Assembly: GCA_964450955.1 (NCBI GenBank)
Contig: CAYVFI010000006.1
Location: forward strand, 140,496-204,495
Source: CAYNWT01 sp964450955
GTDB taxonomy: Bacteria; Planctomycetota; Planctomycetia; Planctomycetales; Planctomycetaceae
Direction of reading: 5' to 3'
DNA: 64,000 bases
Shown here: piece after piece, positions 63,178-64,000 of the stretch
Position numbering within the stretch: position 1 is the first letter of the stretch
Layout: every line of letters begins with the position of its first letter
Made by a program: the position numbers and the translations under genes
The notes under the pieces: generated by a model
Told to the model about the DNA's origin: nothing
Database searches by the model: none
The model's input: only the letters and a program-made list of their open reading frames with translations

Positions 63178-63387
63178 ATGCCGAAGAGTAAAGAACAGAA
63201 GAAGAAAGACCGCGAGAAGCGCGTCGCAAAGAAGAAGCATGCCGAGGCCGCCAAACGCCGCGCTGAGCAGAAAGCTGCGGCCGAAAAGAAGGCCGGCGGT
63301 GTCATGAGCAAGAAACTGACCACCGAAGCCAACGACAAGACCAACTACGAAAACGCCACTAAGTTACCCCGTCCCCTCGGCGGCTAA
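63178..63387 (+). CDS. Small lysine-rich basic protein, 69 residues
   Basis: MPKSKEQKKKDREKRVAKKK opens an Ala/Lys/Glu/Arg helix up to about residue 38, then a polar tail (TEANDKTNYENATKLPRP). GAGGAAG precedes the ATG by about 7 nt. Very basic small helical proteins of this type occur in planctomycetes. A nucleic-acid or ribosome-associated role is possible but unsupported. The 34-bp element begins directly after its stop. Confidence 0.75.
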   Translation: MPKSKEQKKKDREKRVAKKKHAEAAKRRAEQKAAAEKKAGGVMSKKLTTEANDKTNYENATKLPRPLGG

Positions 63388-63421
63388 CGAACGTTCCGTT
63401 CGATCGGTATCCGGTCGGTGG
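63388..63421 (+). repeat. 34-bp element starting directly after a stop codon, copy 2
   Basis: Begins CGAACGTTCCGTTCGATCGG. It differs from the copy at 57306 at two positions over 34 bp and occupies the same position, the base after the stop codon. Confidence 0.6.
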
Positions 63422-63506
63422 GGTACGTGGGGTTGGTCGGTGCTGGGTCGGTTGGGTGCCTGGTCTCAGTTAGTGTTGCACCGATCGGTAAATGTCATCC
63501 AGCTTG

Positions 63507-64000
63507 TACTTGGGGCCTCCGAGCCCCAAGGTCTTGCGACGTGCATCGTTCGCAAGCTTTGATCGATATCTCATCGTGGATGGGACGATCATTGAGGTGG
63601 GCGAATCGCTCGTGCTTGGGGCTCGGAGGCCCGCAAGTACGGAACGGTACGGGGCGCTCGCTCTTGTGTGTACTTGGGGCCTCCGAGTCCCAAGGTCTTG
63701 CGGCGCGTGTATCGTTCGCAAGCTTTGATGGATATCTCAGCGTGGATGGGACGGTCATTGAGGTAGGCGAATCGCTCGCGCTTGGGGCTCGGAGGCCCGC
63801 AAGTACGGAACGGTACGGGGCGCTCGCTCTTGTGTGTACTTGGGGCCTCCGAGTCCCAAGGTCTTGCGGCGCGTGTATCGTTCGCAAGCTTTGATGGATA
63901 TCTCAGCGTGGATGGGACGGTCATTGAGGTAGGCGAATCGCTCGCGCTTGGGGCTCGGAGGCCCGCAAGTACGGAACGGTACGGGGCGCTCGCTCTTGTG
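63507..64000. repeat. Tandem array of 164-166 bp units with internal inverted repeats, continuing past the window
   Basis: Units start at 63507, 63671 and 63837 with periods 164 and 166 bp; the difference is a 2-bp indel. The third unit reaches the edge. Each unit has a left arm TACTTGGGGCCTCCGAG.. and a right arm ..CTCGGAGGCCCGCAAGTA (63507-63530/63615-63639; 63671-63694/63781-63805; 63837-63860/63947-63971) that are near-perfect reverse complements with about 85 bp between. Units 2 and 3 look identical, and unit 1 is diverged. Because 166 is not a multiple of three, the long open frames that cross the array change frame in every unit and are unlikely to be coding. Confidence 0.85.

Noticed and set aside
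63418..63924. Long open frames on both strands across the terminal repeats
   Set aside because: The 164/166-bp period is not a multiple of three and the frames stay open on both strands, which is a composition effect. The region is better explained as non-coding tandem repeats.
63507..64000. CRISPR array
   Set aside because: Units are 164-166 bp with no short identical repeat and unique spacer pattern, and no cas genes are present.

Overview
The window looks like a chromosomal segment of a planctomycete (phylum Planctomycetota, probably Planctomycetales/Planctomycetaceae). The evidence is the set of lineage-typical families: a DUF1549/DUF1553 c-type cytochrome protein paired with a DUF1501 Tat protein, a very large PVC-type heme-binding dehydrogenase-like protein, a giant cadherin/beta-helix surface protein, small membrane proteins starting with an N-terminal ENPYE-like motif, and many hypothetical zinc-ribbon and coiled-coil proteins. 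GC content is in the mid-50s by eye. I cannot fix the genus. No rRNA, tRNA, CRISPR array, prophage or intact insertion sequence was seen.

Layout. 1-9.2 kb, forward: the 3' part of a giant surface adhesin, a hybrid histidine kinase 3 bp behind it, and a double-receiver HD-GYP response regulator; a surface-to-c-di-GMP signalling unit is a reasonable reading. 9.3-13.7 kb, reverse: an aminotransferase, an unknown conserved protein and two zinc-ribbon proteins. 14-17.5 kb, forward: a sialate O-acetylesterase-like enzyme, trpS, and two very small genes (a 54-residue lipoprotein and a 45-residue zinc ribbon). 18-22.7 kb: an overlapping pair made of an SbcD-like protein that has lost its metal-binding motifs and a YhaN/SbcC-like ATPase with a central membrane segment. 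An ABC-ATPase remnant follows.

23-31 kb: a hydroxypyruvate isomerase-like protein, a PAS-AraC regulator divergent from a GlcG/HbpS-like protein, then the DUF1549/1553 - small membrane protein - DUF1501 cluster. 31-35.5 kb: a methyltransferase-like protein, a sodium/solute symporter, a STAS protein and two Cys-containing small proteins. 35.7-41.9 kb: the 1552-residue heme protein, divergent from an esterase fused to a lectin-like domain.

42-57 kb: an envelope-flavoured block with two paralogous giant coiled-coil proteins that end in about six membrane spans, a membrane-anchored FMN glutamate-synthase-like protein, a 1116-residue MscS-type channel with a lipoprotein-like N terminus, a CorC/HlyC-type protein and a small exported protein with a clear terminator. 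57.4-63.4 kb: a THUMP-like methyltransferase, an FHA-adenylate cyclase, a probably frameshifted membrane protein, an ankyrin-like protein, KDG kinase and a small basic protein. The window ends in a tandem array of 164-166 bp units with internal inverted repeats that runs off the edge.

The observations most worth a second look are the pseudo-nuclease SbcD/YhaN pair, the paired zinc-ribbon/coiled-coil/polytopic membrane proteins, a 34-bp element that starts directly after the stop codons of two unrelated genes, and the terminal tandem repeats.
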